Below are positions 1-12,717 of a stretch of DNA of 64,000 nucleotides, in pieces. Each line of letters starts with the position of its first letter. Position 1 is the stretch's first letter. Source of the DNA: Tolypeutes matacus (lineage: Eukaryota; Chordata; Mammalia; Cingulata; Chlamyphoridae). The stretch lies in assembly GCA_026826555.1 (NCBI GenBank), contig JAKSZT010053764.1:14437206-14501205 (forward strand), in the 5' to 3' direction. Made by a program: the position numbers and the translations under genes. Under the pieces are notes generated by a model that saw nothing but the letters and a program-made list of their open reading frames with translations, was not told the origin of the DNA and ran no database searches.

Positions 1-2539
1 TCGGCATGCAGAATTTTTGTCTTGATCCGCATATTCCAAGTGTCTTGGACACTTTTGCTTCTTGCAGAGTACAGCCTTCAGTCAGCATTCTCTGATGCTA
101 TGCATTAACTTAAGGGAATTTCACATGAAAGACCATGTCTACCTTTTCAGGATTGTGGCAGGAAAAATGATTGAGATATTAATATCTTCAGTTGGCTACT
201 CTAGAAGACTGGAAAACCTGAAAAGGCAGTGTTTACCTCTCACCCTGACCACCACTGCGACTGCCACCACCTCCTAAAAGGTCATCCAGCCATGACTTGG
301 GACAGCAGGAAGCATTCCTCATGGTTTTAGTGGAGATGGCAACTGTGAGGGCCTCTTAGTAGCCTGTCCTACAAAGAAAAAATAAGCTCCAACAAACCAC
401 CCAATCTTGGGAGGTGAGGATAAGTGAGAACTGTGAAAAGATTCTGAAAATCATAAAATGCTATTCATATGGAAGATATTACTACTACTCAAACACCCCA
501 TTCCATCTCCCAATCAGAACTTATCAGGAAAGCTTATTTCAGGCATTCTTATAAAGCGAATAAAGGCTGATGTTTAGCCCCTCAGGGTTTGTGTCTTGTA
601 AAAGGAATTTCTGACATGAATGAGCATGTGGAAATGTAGGTGGATCAGTGCATATGTGTGTGTGCACACATATATGAATGTGTAAAGGACAGTTTGTGAA
701 TCCTCTTTGATTGAGAGTGTAATATGGCTACTGGTGAAGCTAACCATAGAGGAAAAATTAGGAGGAAATGCTTTTATTCCAACTCAAGTGCTTTGTGCAC
801 TGGCCACTTTTTATTTCACAGTGATACAGCATACATAAATATGTATATAACTATATAACATACATATATACATAGATATATATGCATATACACACACACA
901 CATATGCCAAATTCAAGCCCATAATTAGTCAAGAACACTTTTTATCAACCTCCCTGTGAAAGTATGACTGGCAGGAAAATAAGAACTTACAAATTGGAAA
1001 TAGCACCTACAAAGCCCATAGAATCTGAAACACAACATGAATGTGAAACACAGCCATTAGGAAAGTATAGAACATAAACATCTCTCTCTCTTACACACAG
1101 ACACATAAAGTCATCCTCTCACCCTCTGCTTATAAACAAATAACAAGTAGATTTAGAACAAGAACTTTTAGGACCCTTGTCAGAAGACTTGCAACAGAAG
1201 GGGAAAAGTAGGTCACACTGCTGCTTCCAGAATTCCCCCCAAAGAACCCTGTGCCTTCAGACAGCAAGCTTGTCTGCTTCTATTTCTGACTTTTCCTTCA
1301 GGAGGCCCCTCAGGGCTTGGCTGCCTACATCTAAGAGTACACAACCCAAGGCTCTCTGGCAACTTGCTCCAGTTTCTATATTAGACTCAGCATTTGAGTA
1401 TTGATATTCTTTCTCCCAGATCCATTTCCCATTATTAAGAGGTCTGATACAGGCAGCCAGAAAAATCTGCCGGCCTGGTTACCTATTCCTGCCAAGGCCC
1501 ATCCATAGACACTTGGATTGAAAAAAAAAAAAAAAAACAATGGAAATGATTATAAAATTTTAAATGAATTGAATATCCACATAAAGGAAAAGGCATTAAC
1601 CTTTCCTGTCACACTCACCTGTCTTGAGTTTGAGACAGCTTGCTTAGAGCTCTAGGGCTTACAATAAAACCACACAGTTGTTCCTTCCCATTGGAAGTTG
1701 GACATTCTACTTTAAGAACAAAGAGAGGGATCATTTGCCTTCATGCAGGAAACACTGGATCTCATATAGTCATCTGCATTAGGCTTAGTTCAAGTCTAAT
1801 TTGATACCAGTCAGTCAGTCCATTGATACATAGGGAGGGGTAGAGGTAGGAGTACGGGGGCACCATTAAGCCCAGCTCAGACCTGCTAAGCTGGACAGGC
1901 ACAGGGAAAGAATGACAGCAAATAGCTGACCCAGCAGACCACATGGTAGAAGGAGAGGGAGCCCTGGGCAGGAGAAAAGGGGAAACCCTGAGGGTGAATG
2001 AGCCCCAAAAGCCCACCCTCCAACAAACTGTCCAGGAAAAACTCCACAGATGGAGTCAGGGGCTACTTTCAAGGGCCTCAACAGCTGATTTCAAGTTTCA
2101 ACATTCACTGAACACACAATGATGGAGAAAGGCTTCAGGACCACAATGAGCCAAAAAGACAATCTCTCTCCTTCTCCCTCTTTTTCTCTTTCTTTCTTTC
2201 CTTCTTTCCCTGCTTCCATATTCTACAAAGCTTTTGTGTTGGCTTCTAAGGAAAAAGCTAACTGGTTAGCATATACAATAGACCAACTAAAACAAGGATA
2301 AAACAAATAAGAGACGTGGAATGAAAAGAGAAAGTGGGAGGAGAGATCACTGCAGTGGAAAATCTAGGCTAAGTGTATTTACCACAACTACCCTATAATC
2401 TAGCTTTGAACTACTCCACAGAGAAAATGAGTAGTGAAACACTCATTAACTAATGAAAATAAAGCATAACCTTCCTCAAGGGAAACAAAAATATAATTTT
2501 GAGGAAAAATGTTAAGTGGAGATTATTTTCAAAATAGAA
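1..2539. other. Unassigned, mostly unique sequence
   Basis: No gene or confident repeat family is recognised. The open frames are short, uncorrelated and codon-poor. Simple sequence includes a TA/CA-rich patch at about 838-905, an A run near 1519-1538 and a pyrimidine-rich stretch at about 2164-2218. It may hold old repeats too diverged to recognise by eye. Confidence 0.5.
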
Positions 2540-2685
2540 CTAGCAGTTATTGAACATAACTACACACCAGACGCCTCCTCGTTTTATCCTCACGGCAAGC
2601 CTACAATTTGCCCATTATCACACCCATGTTGCAGATGAGGAAACAGGCATTGAGAAGTATAATGAGCTGGACGTTAAGCAACTTA
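2540..2685 (-). repeat. MIR SINE fragment
   Basis: Seen: the antisense MIR layout of TTATTGAACA, then TTTTATCCTCA, CCCAT, GCAGATGAGGAAAC and a GTTAAGCAAC-like run. MIR is an ancient mammal-wide tRNA-derived SINE. The order of blocks places it on the minus strand. It is old and diverged. Confidence 0.75.
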
Positions 2686-2944
2686 ATGGACAGTTTATTC
2701 AATGACAATAACATGTCACAAAATTGGTCATTTGGCCAAAAGCCTGAAAGAAGCAAAGTCACCACCAGTACCAGGCTCTTCAGGAGGCAACTGATATCAC
2801 AAATGAGTAGAACCTCTTCCACTTGGACGAGAAAGGAATCAAGCTGGCATCAGGGGCTATTAAGGGCGTACACACAGGCATAACACATCACAGAACCATC
2901 TTCAGAGCAGTGCTTCACTTTTTATGCATTTCTTTTACATGAAA

Positions 2945-3070
2945 TCTCTCTTGAACCTCATGACAATCCTGGGAGATATAATATTTTGGATGGCATTCCC
3001 ATCTTGTGGATCAGAGAACTGAGGCCTAGAGAGATTAAGAAATTGCCCAAGAGTTGGCATAATTATGAAA
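2945..3070 (-). repeat. MIR SINE fragment
   Basis: A second antisense MIR core: CCTCATGACAATCCTGGGAG, then a CCCATCTTGTGGAT block, then GAGAACTGAGGCCTAGAGAG and TTAAGAAATTGCCCA. Both tRNA-related ends are missing or too diverged to see. Confidence 0.75.
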
Positions 3071-5595
3071 AAACCTCGACATACTGGCACCAAAGCCCCA
3101 GCATTTGGTTGTACACGTCATTTCCACTCCCTTCTGAGAGTAAACAGCATCCTCTCAGAGGATGGAGGACAGGACTTTATATATAGTGCAGAAAAGTCAA
3201 TTTAAATTGATTACGTGTCTGAAGAGCTATATGCCTGCCTGATAATAATTTGCCTTCCATTCTTCCATATTCTTTGAGCAATAATTAATGGGCCTCAGAA
3301 AACCAGCTTATATAACTGAGCAACTAAAAACACTGTAATTAAATTTACCCTATGCCCTGCTTCCCACTTTTCGACTATTGTCTAGTTCTGATTTTCTACA
3401 TTGTGTTCTAAAACTGGGACTTGTTCAAAACCAGGTACCTTTCTTGTAGGTTCCACCTGTTCCCCACTCTCAACTACCTTCCAAGGCCTGAGAAGTAATT
3501 GTTCCATTTATAATCATAGAGATGAATATAAATAATAATAATAATAATATTGCTGCGACATTCCAGGGAGCCTGGCACTCAGTCTGTCAGACTGAAACTT
3601 GACAGCTGCCCTCACCCCTCTGGAAAGGCAAAATTTAGGATAGGATCCAGAGTTTACACACTTTATTTCCTGCTCTAGCTTCATAGATTGTGCTCCCGGA
3701 TATAAGATTAAGCAACAGCAGAAATTCCAGAGTTCTGAAAAATATACTGTCAGCTGTGATGACAGAAAACAGATGCTTAGAGCTCAGTTTCTTCTGGTGT
3801 CTGGTGGAAGATTTAAATATTTTAACAAGAGATGGGAGTAATAGAGGTAAAGGCCATGAAATCTTGGGTTGGAAACAACAGTTAAAGAAGCATGATATCA
3901 TATTCCTTTATCCCTTTTAAAAAGAAGTAAAATTTAAAAATCTAAGAAAAAGGTTATACATAATATTATTTTTCATTGGCACCAGGCAAACCACATCACT
4001 GGGCTGGTAACTGACTTGAAATTGAGGAAACCTTAATTTTTTACCATGACTGCTATTCTAAATGGATAAGAGGGAATCTGGGTCTAGGTTTTAATAGAAC
4101 AAAGAAAGAAATACAATATTTTCTTTTAAAACACAAATTCACCTGGTCTTATCCGCATGAGGGTATTGTAACAGTAATAATGACGATGTTAACTCAAGTG
4201 TTCACTTGCTAATCCGTGACCATAGTCCCCCATGAAGCAATCCTCCATTATCTCATCTATTTCCAAGAGTCCTCATCCTCAGAGAATGTCTTATGTGTGC
4301 TCACAAACAAGTTGACCCCTACAGGTACCTCTGCGGCCACCCTAGAGTCCTCAAAGAACCAAACTGTGGCCTATGATGACTGGAAGGAAAGATGGCACTC
4401 ATCCCTCTGCTATATGAGACCTTTTGGAGGAATCTTCTGCCCCTTGCTCCTTCGTCTTCTGCCCTTCTGCTTCCTGGAGTTTTTGATGGAATAGCTCTGT
4501 TGTATTTTCTCAACATGATTTTATCTCCATAAAACCAGGAATGAACTCCTAAGACTAGGCTACAAAGAGGTTAAGATTTGAGTGGCAGCCACCAGACTGT
4601 ACCTAGAATGTCACTTCCCTCTGACAACCAAAGCTTGTTTGCAATAAAGCCAAGTTCATTATACCAGGGTCCTTTTCCCAAGAAGTCACTCAATACTTTG
4701 CAAAAACAGGGAGCAAACCCACCTCAAATCACTATTCATTCAACAAATGCTTACTGAGTGCCTACTTTGCACCAACAATAACTGACTCTCAACTTTCTAA
4801 GACCCCATACAAATGGAAGGCATATTTGTGTCTTCCAAAATATAAGAGCCTGTCAGCAGTCACTGGTAACCACAGGAATGTATTTTCAATTCTATTCCCA
4901 TCTGAATGCATATAATATTAATCATTCTGCATTCAAACATCTCCTTTCTAAAGAAGTATGCAAAAGCCCATAGGCATAGCCGTACTTAGAAAGCTGCAAT
5001 AGGCTGTTGGGAAATTAAAGCAATCCTGCCAGCAAAAGACTCCTCCATACCAATATAGGAGAGAGAGTAGGCATTATTATTAAAGAGTGGACATTATTAG
5101 ATTTACATGCAGGAAAAGTAGCACCAAAGTGACTACAAAACCTAAATAGATTTTCACATAAATTTATACAGTGAAGTAAAAGAACAATTAGAACTGTTCT
5201 TACTTCTTGAGAGATAATGGATGCACTTTGTAATTGTCTCCTGTATACATCATGAGAGAGCTAATTTCAGAGGAATGTATTTACAGTTCCAAGAGGCTGA
5301 ATGTCTGTGATCTTGCATGTAAAATCGAAAGGTTGGGCCTCTTATTAAGCCTGTTATGTCTCCGAGGGGACAGGCTAAGGAAGGGAGAGTGAGGAGAGAG
5401 TTGCCTACTTCATCAAAGAAAATGTCCTTTTGGCCTTACAAGGTTTTGAGGGTCCAGATTGCAAAAGGACCTACATTTCTGAGCTGGAAATCACTAAATT
5501 TAGGATGGGCATTAGTGTGGCTCTTTGGCAGGTATTTTACAAGGGTTATCCACAGGCATACTCACAGAATTTAAGTCTACAAGAAGAGGCAGGCA
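3071..5595. other. Unassigned sequence
   Basis: Nothing gene-like is recognised. There is a short AAT microsatellite at about 3528-3549. At 4730-4790 the motif ATTCATTCAACAAATGCTTA resembles ancient L2/MIR-type repeats and matches a similar motif at 21015-21085. The rest looks unique. Confidence 0.5.
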
Positions 5596-7020
5596 CCAAT
5601 CAAGATGGCAGGGCGAGACACTTCAGAGCACTAGCACCCCACAGAAGTTTTGAACAATGAGCAAGAACTGGCAGAAACATCTTTCTCAAAGCTCCAGAAA
5701 ACAATTAAAGGACTGCAGCCACAGAACAAGCACCAAATCAAGAAAAAGCCTACTTAAAAGCAGTAGTATCTCCTTGTGCCCTGGCTGACCCCTCCCTCAA
5801 CCCTTACCAGCTTGACACAGGGCTGGTTGGTGCTCCCAGTACAGACGACTGGCCCCAGTTCCAGAGGGAAGAAAGTAACCCTCCTGTACAAACTGGGAAC
5901 ATCTAGTCTGGCAACCTGTCTGCTGGTGGCCTGAGGGTCTTGCTGTCCCAGAACTTGCCATGCATGTTCTAGAGAGCACTGTGTGTGAAGAAGAGATGGT
6001 AGGGCACCGACTTCACCTACTGATTAGTAAATTCAGCTGGCTAAAGTATTATCCTAAGAAAAACTAAGGTTTGAACCTGTACAAGTCAGAAAGAGACTAG
6101 TAGCTGCCATCTTAACTCCACCCCTGGCATGAAGGGAAGTAGGGCTGATTGAAAACCACAGGGATGGTAGGAACTGACTTCTCTGTACCCAGATCAGATT
6201 GCAACCCTAGCCTAGGTTCCAGCCCCACCTTTGGCAGGGAGGAAGCTGGTGGACCTGCACCAGCCTCTCTGGGCAACTGTAGGTGCTTTTGACTGGCACA
6301 GACTGGATAGTCAGACACCTGGAACTCCATCCCTGTGCTCCAATAGGATAGTAGGGAAGCTGTGTTTCCTCTGCCTCTCTGGGTAACTGAAAGTACTTTC
6401 AGCCTGTATGGACTGCTTTGTTGAGCACCTGGGACTCCATTTCCACCCCCTCCCATAGGATACGAGAGGACTGGTGTTTCCTCAGCCTCTCCAGACAACT
6501 GCAGGCGCTTTTGGCCTACACAGACTGGTTTATTGGGTGCCTGTGCTTCCATCCCCACCCCTTAAAGAGCAGAAGCGACAGTACTCCCTCAGCCTCTCAG
6601 GGCAACTGTAGATGCTTTCGGCCAACACAGATTAGATTTTTGGTCACTCCAGAGGGTCCACCCCCATGCATGGCAGGGGAGATAGGGGGGCGGCCTGTGC
6701 TATGTCATTCTACCTGGGCAACTGCAGTCAGTTGTGACCCACATAGCTTACTCAGTTTGCTGCCTATACCTGCAGCTCCATCCCTGCCCCAAGCAGGGGA
6801 GGAAGGGGTGTAAAGTTTCATCAGTCTCTCCGGGCAGCTATAAATGGTCTTGGCCTGCATGGCTTAGATTACTGAACACAGCTATGGCTACCCCCAGCAG
6901 AAGAGAAATATGGAAGAAGCTTCATCATTTCCTGGGACAATGCAGGCAGCTTCAGTCTCCATAGCTTACAGTATCAACTACATCCTTGGCTCCTACTATG
7001 CAACCAGGGAGAAAAAGCAA
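5596..7020 (+). promoter_or_regulatory. L1-A 5' UTR with tandem monomers
   Basis: The 5' UTR of L1-A, where the internal promoter would lie. From about 6262 to 6960 an anchor resembling GCCTCTCTGGGCAACTG recurs near 6262, 6373, 6485, 6592, 6708, 6824 and 6928, at spacings of about 104-116 bp. Each is followed by a cytosine-rich block that tends to end in a CTCCATCCCC-type run. Rodent L1s are known to carry 5' monomers of about 200 bp; these are shorter. The internal open frames here are by-products of the repeat. Confidence 0.7.
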
Positions 7021-7089
7021 GAAAGCCCTAAACTAAAGAAAGAAACCCCTAAATACATCTAGTAAGCCAGATGCCAATACCCCAACAAA

Positions 7090-8512
7090 AGATTACAATC
7101 CATACCAAGAAACAGGAAGATATGACCCAAAGAGAAAAGATAAGCCATCAGATGACATAAAAGAGTTGAGACAAGTAATCATAGATATTCAAACAAATCT
7201 CCTTAATAAATTCAATGAGATGGCCAAAGAGATTAAGGTTATTAAGAAGACACTGGGGGAGCACAAAGAAGAATTTGAAAGCATACATAAAAAAATAGCA
7301 GACCTTATGGGAATGAAAGGCACATTAAATAAATTAAAAATACACTGGAGGCATACAACAGATCTGAAGAGGCCAAAAAAGGATCAGTGAACTTGAAGAC
7401 ATGGCCTCTGAAAGCAAACATACAAAAGAACAGATAAAGAAAAGAATGGAAAAAAATTGAAGAGGGTCTCATAACTAAATACTGGCAAAAGACTTGCAAA
7501 CCTACAAGTCATGGGTGTACCAGAAGGAGAAGGAAAAAGGAGCAGAAGGAATATCTGAAGAAATAATGGTAGAAAATTTCCCAACCCTATTGAAGGACAC
7601 AGATATCCATGTCCAAGAAGCACAACGTACACCCATCTGAATAAATCCAAATAGACCTACTAATACTAATCAGAATGTCAAATGCCAAATACAAAGAGAG
7701 AATTCTGAGAGCAGCCAGAGAAACACAATGCATCACATACAAGGTGTAGCCGTTGGGCAATTTGATGTAATTATGAATTCCAAAAATATAATTGGATCAT
7801 GCTTGTAAACTGATCTGTTAATCTGGGCATGATTAGGTTATGATTAGGGTGATGACTGGGCCACGTCAATAGGGCGTTGAGCCCCACCCCTTGGTGGGTG
7901 GGGAATCAAATATAAAAGGCATGGCAAAGGACAGAGTTGAAGCAGTTTTGAGAAGCAGTTTTGATGTTGGAGAGAAGGCCCCAGGAGAAGAGAAGTGAGC
8001 CATTCGCCTGATAGTCTACAGGGACCTTGTGGAGGAACCAGAGACGCCAAGCCCGGAGAGAAACGCAGCCCTGGGAAGAGAGGAACCCAAGAAGCCTGAA
8101 CCCTGGCAAACGTCGGCAGCTGTCTTGCTCCAACACGTGACAATGGACTTTGGTGAGAGAAGAAACTTAATGCTTTATGGCCTGGTATCTGTGGACTTCT
8201 ACCCCAAATAAATACCCCTTATAAAGACCAACCCATTTTTGGTATTTCACATTAGCACCCCTTTGGTTGACTAATACACAAGGGATACCCAATAAGATTA
8301 AATGCTGATTTCTCATCAGAAACCATGGAGGCAAGAAGGCAGTGGTATGATATATTTAAGATACTACAAGAAAAAAACTGCCAGCCAAGAATCTTATATG
8401 TGTCAAGACCATCTTTCAAAAATGAGAGTGAGTTTAGAATATTCACAGATAAACAGAAACTGAGAGAGTTTGTAACAAAGAAACCAGCTTTGCAGGAAAT
8501 ACTAAAGTGAGT
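7090..8512 (+). pseudogene. L1-A ORF1 remnant
   Basis: The decayed ORF1 of L1-A encodes the RNA-binding chaperone of the L1 particle. A readable stretch from 7166 shows the heptad-rich coiled coil (KFNEMAKEIKVIKKT, then GEHKEEFESIHKKIADL). After the inserted LTR, a second stretch at 8325-8510 shows the C-terminal domain (RRQWYDIFKILQEKNCQPRI, then a REFVTKKPALQEILK end). The frame is broken by stops and by LTR-A at 7745-8278. The join across the LTR is clean once one 5-bp target copy is removed. Confidence 0.8.
7740..8283 (+). mobile_element. Solo LTR (LTR-A) in L1-A ORF1
   Basis: The LTR proper runs 7745-8278 (534 bp), from TGTAGCC to CTAATACA. It is flanked by the direct repeat CAAGG at 7740-7744 and 8279-8283. 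Inside are a TATAAAAG box at 7911 and an AATAAA signal at 8207-8212, in the order expected for a plus-strand LTR. Five-base target duplications and the CTGACTAATACA-like end fit the ERVL/MaLR group. No internal retroviral genes are present, so it is a solo LTR left by recombination between two LTRs. Three relatives lie in this window (11641, 11810 and 58038). Confidence 0.85.
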
Positions 8513-11500
8513 GCTATAGTTTGAAAAGAAAAGACAAGAGAGAGCAGCTTGGAAGAGAGTCTATCAATGAAGATTATATCAGTAAAAGAAACTAAATGTA
8601 TAAAAAGAATGATGAAAATAAAATATGACAGATAAACCCAAAGGTCAAAATGAGTGAAGTAAGAACTGTCTTTACAGTAATAACATTGAATGTTAATGGA
8701 ATAAATTCCCCAAACAAAAGATACATACTACTGGAATGGATAAGAAAATATGAGCGTTCCATATGCTGTCTGCACAAGACTCACCTTAGAACCAATGATA
8801 CCAATAGATTGAAAGTGAAAGGCTCGAAAAAGATATTCCACACATGCAGTAACCAAAAAAAAGCTAGAATAGCTATATTTATATTAGATGAAATAGAGTT
8901 TAAAAGGAAAATTGTTACTAGAGACAAGGAAAGACATTATATATTTATGAAAGGGACAATTTACCGGAAGAAACAGCAATCATAAATGTATATGCACCTA
9001 ACCAGGATGCCCCAAATTACATGAGGGAAACACTGGCAAAACTGAAGTGAGAAATAGATGTATCTACAATAATAGATTGAGACTTCAATACACCACTTTT
9101 AGCATTGGATAGAACATCTGGGCAGAGGATCAATAAAGAGACAGAGAACTTGAATAATATGATAAATGGACTAAACCTAATAGACATATTCAGAGCACTG
9201 CACCCCAAAACAGCAGGAAATACATTCTTCTCAAGTGCTCATGGATCTTTCTCCTGGATAGACCATATGTTGGGTCACAAATCAGATCTTAATAAATTCA
9301 ACAAGTACTTATACAAAGTACTTTCTCTGATCATAATGGAATAAAGTTGGAAATCAACAGGTGGAAAAAGGGAAAATTCACAAATATATGGAGATTAAAC
9401 AACACATTCTTAAATAACCAGTGGGTCAAAGAAGAAATTGCATGAAAAATCAATAAATATCTTGAGATGAATGAAAATGAGAACACAACATATCAGAACC
9501 TATGGGATACAGTGAAGACAATGCTAAGAGGGAATTTATAGCCCTCAATGCTTACATTAAAAAAGAAGAAAGAGCTAAAATCAATGACCTAACTACACAG
9601 CTGGAGGAACTAGAAAAAGAATAGCAAGCTATCCCTAAAGCAAGCAGAAGGAATGAAATAACAAAGATCAGAGCGGAAATAAATGAAACTGAGAAAAAAA
9701 AAGAGAGAGAATTAACAAAACCAAAAACTGGTTCTTCAAGGAGATTAACAAAATCAACAAACTCATACCTAGACTGACAAAGATAGAAAAAGAGGAGATG
9801 CAAATAAATAAAATCAAAAATGAATATGAGGACTTTACTACTGACTCCACAGAAATAAGAGAGATCATAAGAGGATACTATGAACAACTGTACACCACCA
9901 AAAGGGAAAATTTCCTAGACTGTACAAACAACCTACACTGACCCTAGAAGAAATAGAAGACTTCAACAAACCAGTCACAAGAGACTGAAACAGTTATCAA
10001 ACAACTCCCCAAAATGAAAAGCCCAGGACTAGATGGTTTCACAGGTCAGTTCTACCAAGCATTCTATGAAGATTTAATACCAATATTACTCAAACTCTTG
10101 CAAAAAATTGAACAAGGAACATTACCAAACTCATTCTATGAAGCCAATATCACCCTAATATCAAAGCCAGATAAAGATATTATGAGAAACAAAAATTACA
10201 GACCTATTTCCCTAATGAACACAGATGCAAAAATCCTCAACAATATACTTAAAATATATTGTTTTTTAATACCTTAAAATAATTATTCATCATGATCAAG
10301 TGGGTTTTATACCAGTCATGCAAGGGTGGTTCAACATAAGAAAATTAATCAGCGTGATATACTATATTAATAAATCAAAGAAGAAAAATCACATGATCCT
10401 ATAGATTGACACAAAAATGCATTTGACAAAATACAGCAGCCTTTCTTGATACAAATACTACATAAGATAGGAATTAAAGGAAACTTTCTCAACATGATAA
10501 AGGCCATATATAGAAAAACCCACAGCTAACATTGTACTCAATAGTGAAAGTCTGAAAGCTCAACCGCTGAGATTGGAAACAGGACAAGCATGCCCACTGT
10601 CACCACTGTTGTTCAAAATAGTGCTAAAGTTCTAGCTAGAGAAATGAGGCAAGAAAAAGAAACAAATCAAAAAGGAAGTAGTAAAAGTTTCGCTATTCAC
10701 AGATAATATGATCCTGTACCTAAAATGTCCCGAAAAATCTACAACAAAGTTGCTAGATCTAATAAACAATTTCAGCAGAGTGGCAGGATAAAAAATTAAT
10801 AGGCAAAAATCAGTTGTGTTTCCACACACTAGTAATGAGCACTCTCAGGAGGAAGTCTGGAAAAAAATTCCATTTACAATAGCAACTAAAAGAATAAAAT
10901 ATTAGAAATAAACTTAACCAAGGATGTAAAGCACTTGTATTCAGAAAACTACAATGCATTGTTAAAAGAAATCATAAAAGACCTAAATAAACAGAAGAAC
11001 ATTCTGTGCTCATGGATTGGAAGACTAAATATCGTTAGGATGTCAATTCTACCCAAATTGATATACAGATTCAATGCAATCCCAATGAAAAATTCCACCA
11101 GCATTTTTTAAAGGAAATGGAAAACATAATTATCAAATTTATTTGGAAGGGTAAGGGCCCTGAATAGCCAGAAACATCTTAAAAATGAAGAGCAAGGTTG
11201 GAGAATTTAAAGATTCACTTCTGGACTTTGTATCATATTACTTAGCTAAAGTGGCAAAAAACAGCATGGTAGTGGCATAAAGATAGAAACATAGACCAAT
11301 GGAATGGAATTGATGGTTCAGAAACAGACTCACGTCTATGGTCAAAAGACTTTTGACAAGACTGTCAAACCCACCCAGTTGGGGCACAACAGTCTATTCA
11401 AATGGTACTAGGAGAGCTTGATATGAATATCCAAAAGAAAGAAAGAGGACCCCTATTTCACACATTATACAAAAATTAGCTCAAAACTGGATCAAAGACC

Positions 11501-11635
11501 TAAATATAAAAGCTAGAACCATAAAGCTCCTAGAAGAAAATGTAGAGAAATATCTTCAAGACCTGGTGGTAGGTGGTGGATCTTAAACCTTATACTGAAA
11601 AAAAAAAAAAAGCAATGAAAGAAAACATGGATAAA

Positions 11636-12717
11636 TGGGATGTATTAGTCAGCCAAAGGGGTGCTGATGCAAAGTACTAGAAATCTGTTGGCTTTTATAA
11701 AGGGTTTTTATTGGGGGTAGAAGCTTACAATTACAAGGCTCTAAAGAGTCCAACTAAAGGCTGCTTTCTCACCAAACTCAGCTGCCACATGTTGAAGCCA
11801 GATGATGGGTGTGGCAGTTTGATGTAATTATGAATTCCAAAAATATAATTGAGTCATGCTTGTAAACTGATCTGTTAATCTGGGCATGATTAGGTTAGGA
11901 TTAGGGCATTGAGCCCCACCCCTTGGTGGGTGGGGAATTGAACATAAAAGACAAGGCAAAGGACAGTTGAAGCAGTCTTTTGAGAAGTAGTCTTTTGAGA
12001 AGCAGTTTTGACTTTGGAAAGAAGGCCCCAGGAGAAGAGAAGCAAGCCGTTCGCCTGATCATCTACAGCTGACCTTGTGGAGGAAACAGGAGCTAAGCAC
12101 AGAGAAAAACGCAGCCCCGGGAAGAGAGGAACCCCAGAAGCCTGAACCCAGGCAAACGCCGGCAGCTGTCTTGCTCTAACACGTGGCAATGGACTGTGGT
12201 GAGAGAAGAAACTTAATGCTTTATGGCCTGGTATCTGTGGACTTCTACCTCAAATAAATACCCTTTATAAAGACCAACCCATTTTTGGTATTTTACATTA
12301 GCACCTGTTTGGCTGACTAATACAATGGGTGATTTGCCTGATCTCTCAGGCTTTCTCAGCTGCTTAGTTGCTCTGTTCTCTACCACTGCAAACTATCAGG
12401 AAAATGATTCATCTCACTTCCTGAGGCTTTAGCTGTTTGAGCCTTCTCCTTTCTGTCACCTGGCAGGACCGAAATGACCAAGTTATCTCCTCTTCCACTT
12501 ATCTTCTTGAGTGAGTATCTGTTTACATAGGCCCACCAAGTGGGTGGGGACTCAACCTGAGTTACTCTCTACTGACATGTCTAATCAAAGCCCTAATCTT
12601 AACATAATTTAATCAAAGATATATCAGCTGAATCTAATACAATCAAAGTGTATCGCACCCAGAGGAATATATTAATCTTTTTGGGATTCATAAATAATCT
12701 CAAACTGTCACATGGAA
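11636..12717 (-). mobile_element. Solo LTR (LTR-B), minus strand, split by LTR-C
   Basis: A minus-strand LTR related to LTR-A: its plus-strand start TGTATTAGTCAGCCAAAGG is the reverse complement of the LTR-A 3' end. It runs 11641-12712, with about 550 bp of its own sequence after removing LTR-C. Its flanks are TGGGA (11636-11640) and TGGAA (12713-12717), a 5-bp duplication with one change. The L1 ORF2 sequence reads through when the LTR is removed. Confidence 0.8.
11805..12329 (+). mobile_element. Solo LTR (LTR-C) nested in LTR-B
   Basis: A 515-bp plus-strand LTR, 11810-12324, from TGTGGCAGTTTGATG to GACTAATACA, flanked by ATGGG at 11805-11809 and 12325-12329. It closely matches LTR-A over its whole length, with an AATAAA at 12253-12258 and a CATAAAAG TATA-like box. 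It sits inside LTR-B in the opposite orientation, so the two form an imperfect inverted pair. Because it interrupts LTR-B, it is the later insertion. Confidence 0.85.

Noticed and set aside
6112..6813. Open frames of 131-148 codons in the L1-A 5' UTR, or a CRISPR-like array
   Set aside because: The periodic anchor is degenerate, spacing varies, there are no unique spacers between identical repeats, and the context is an L1 5' UTR.
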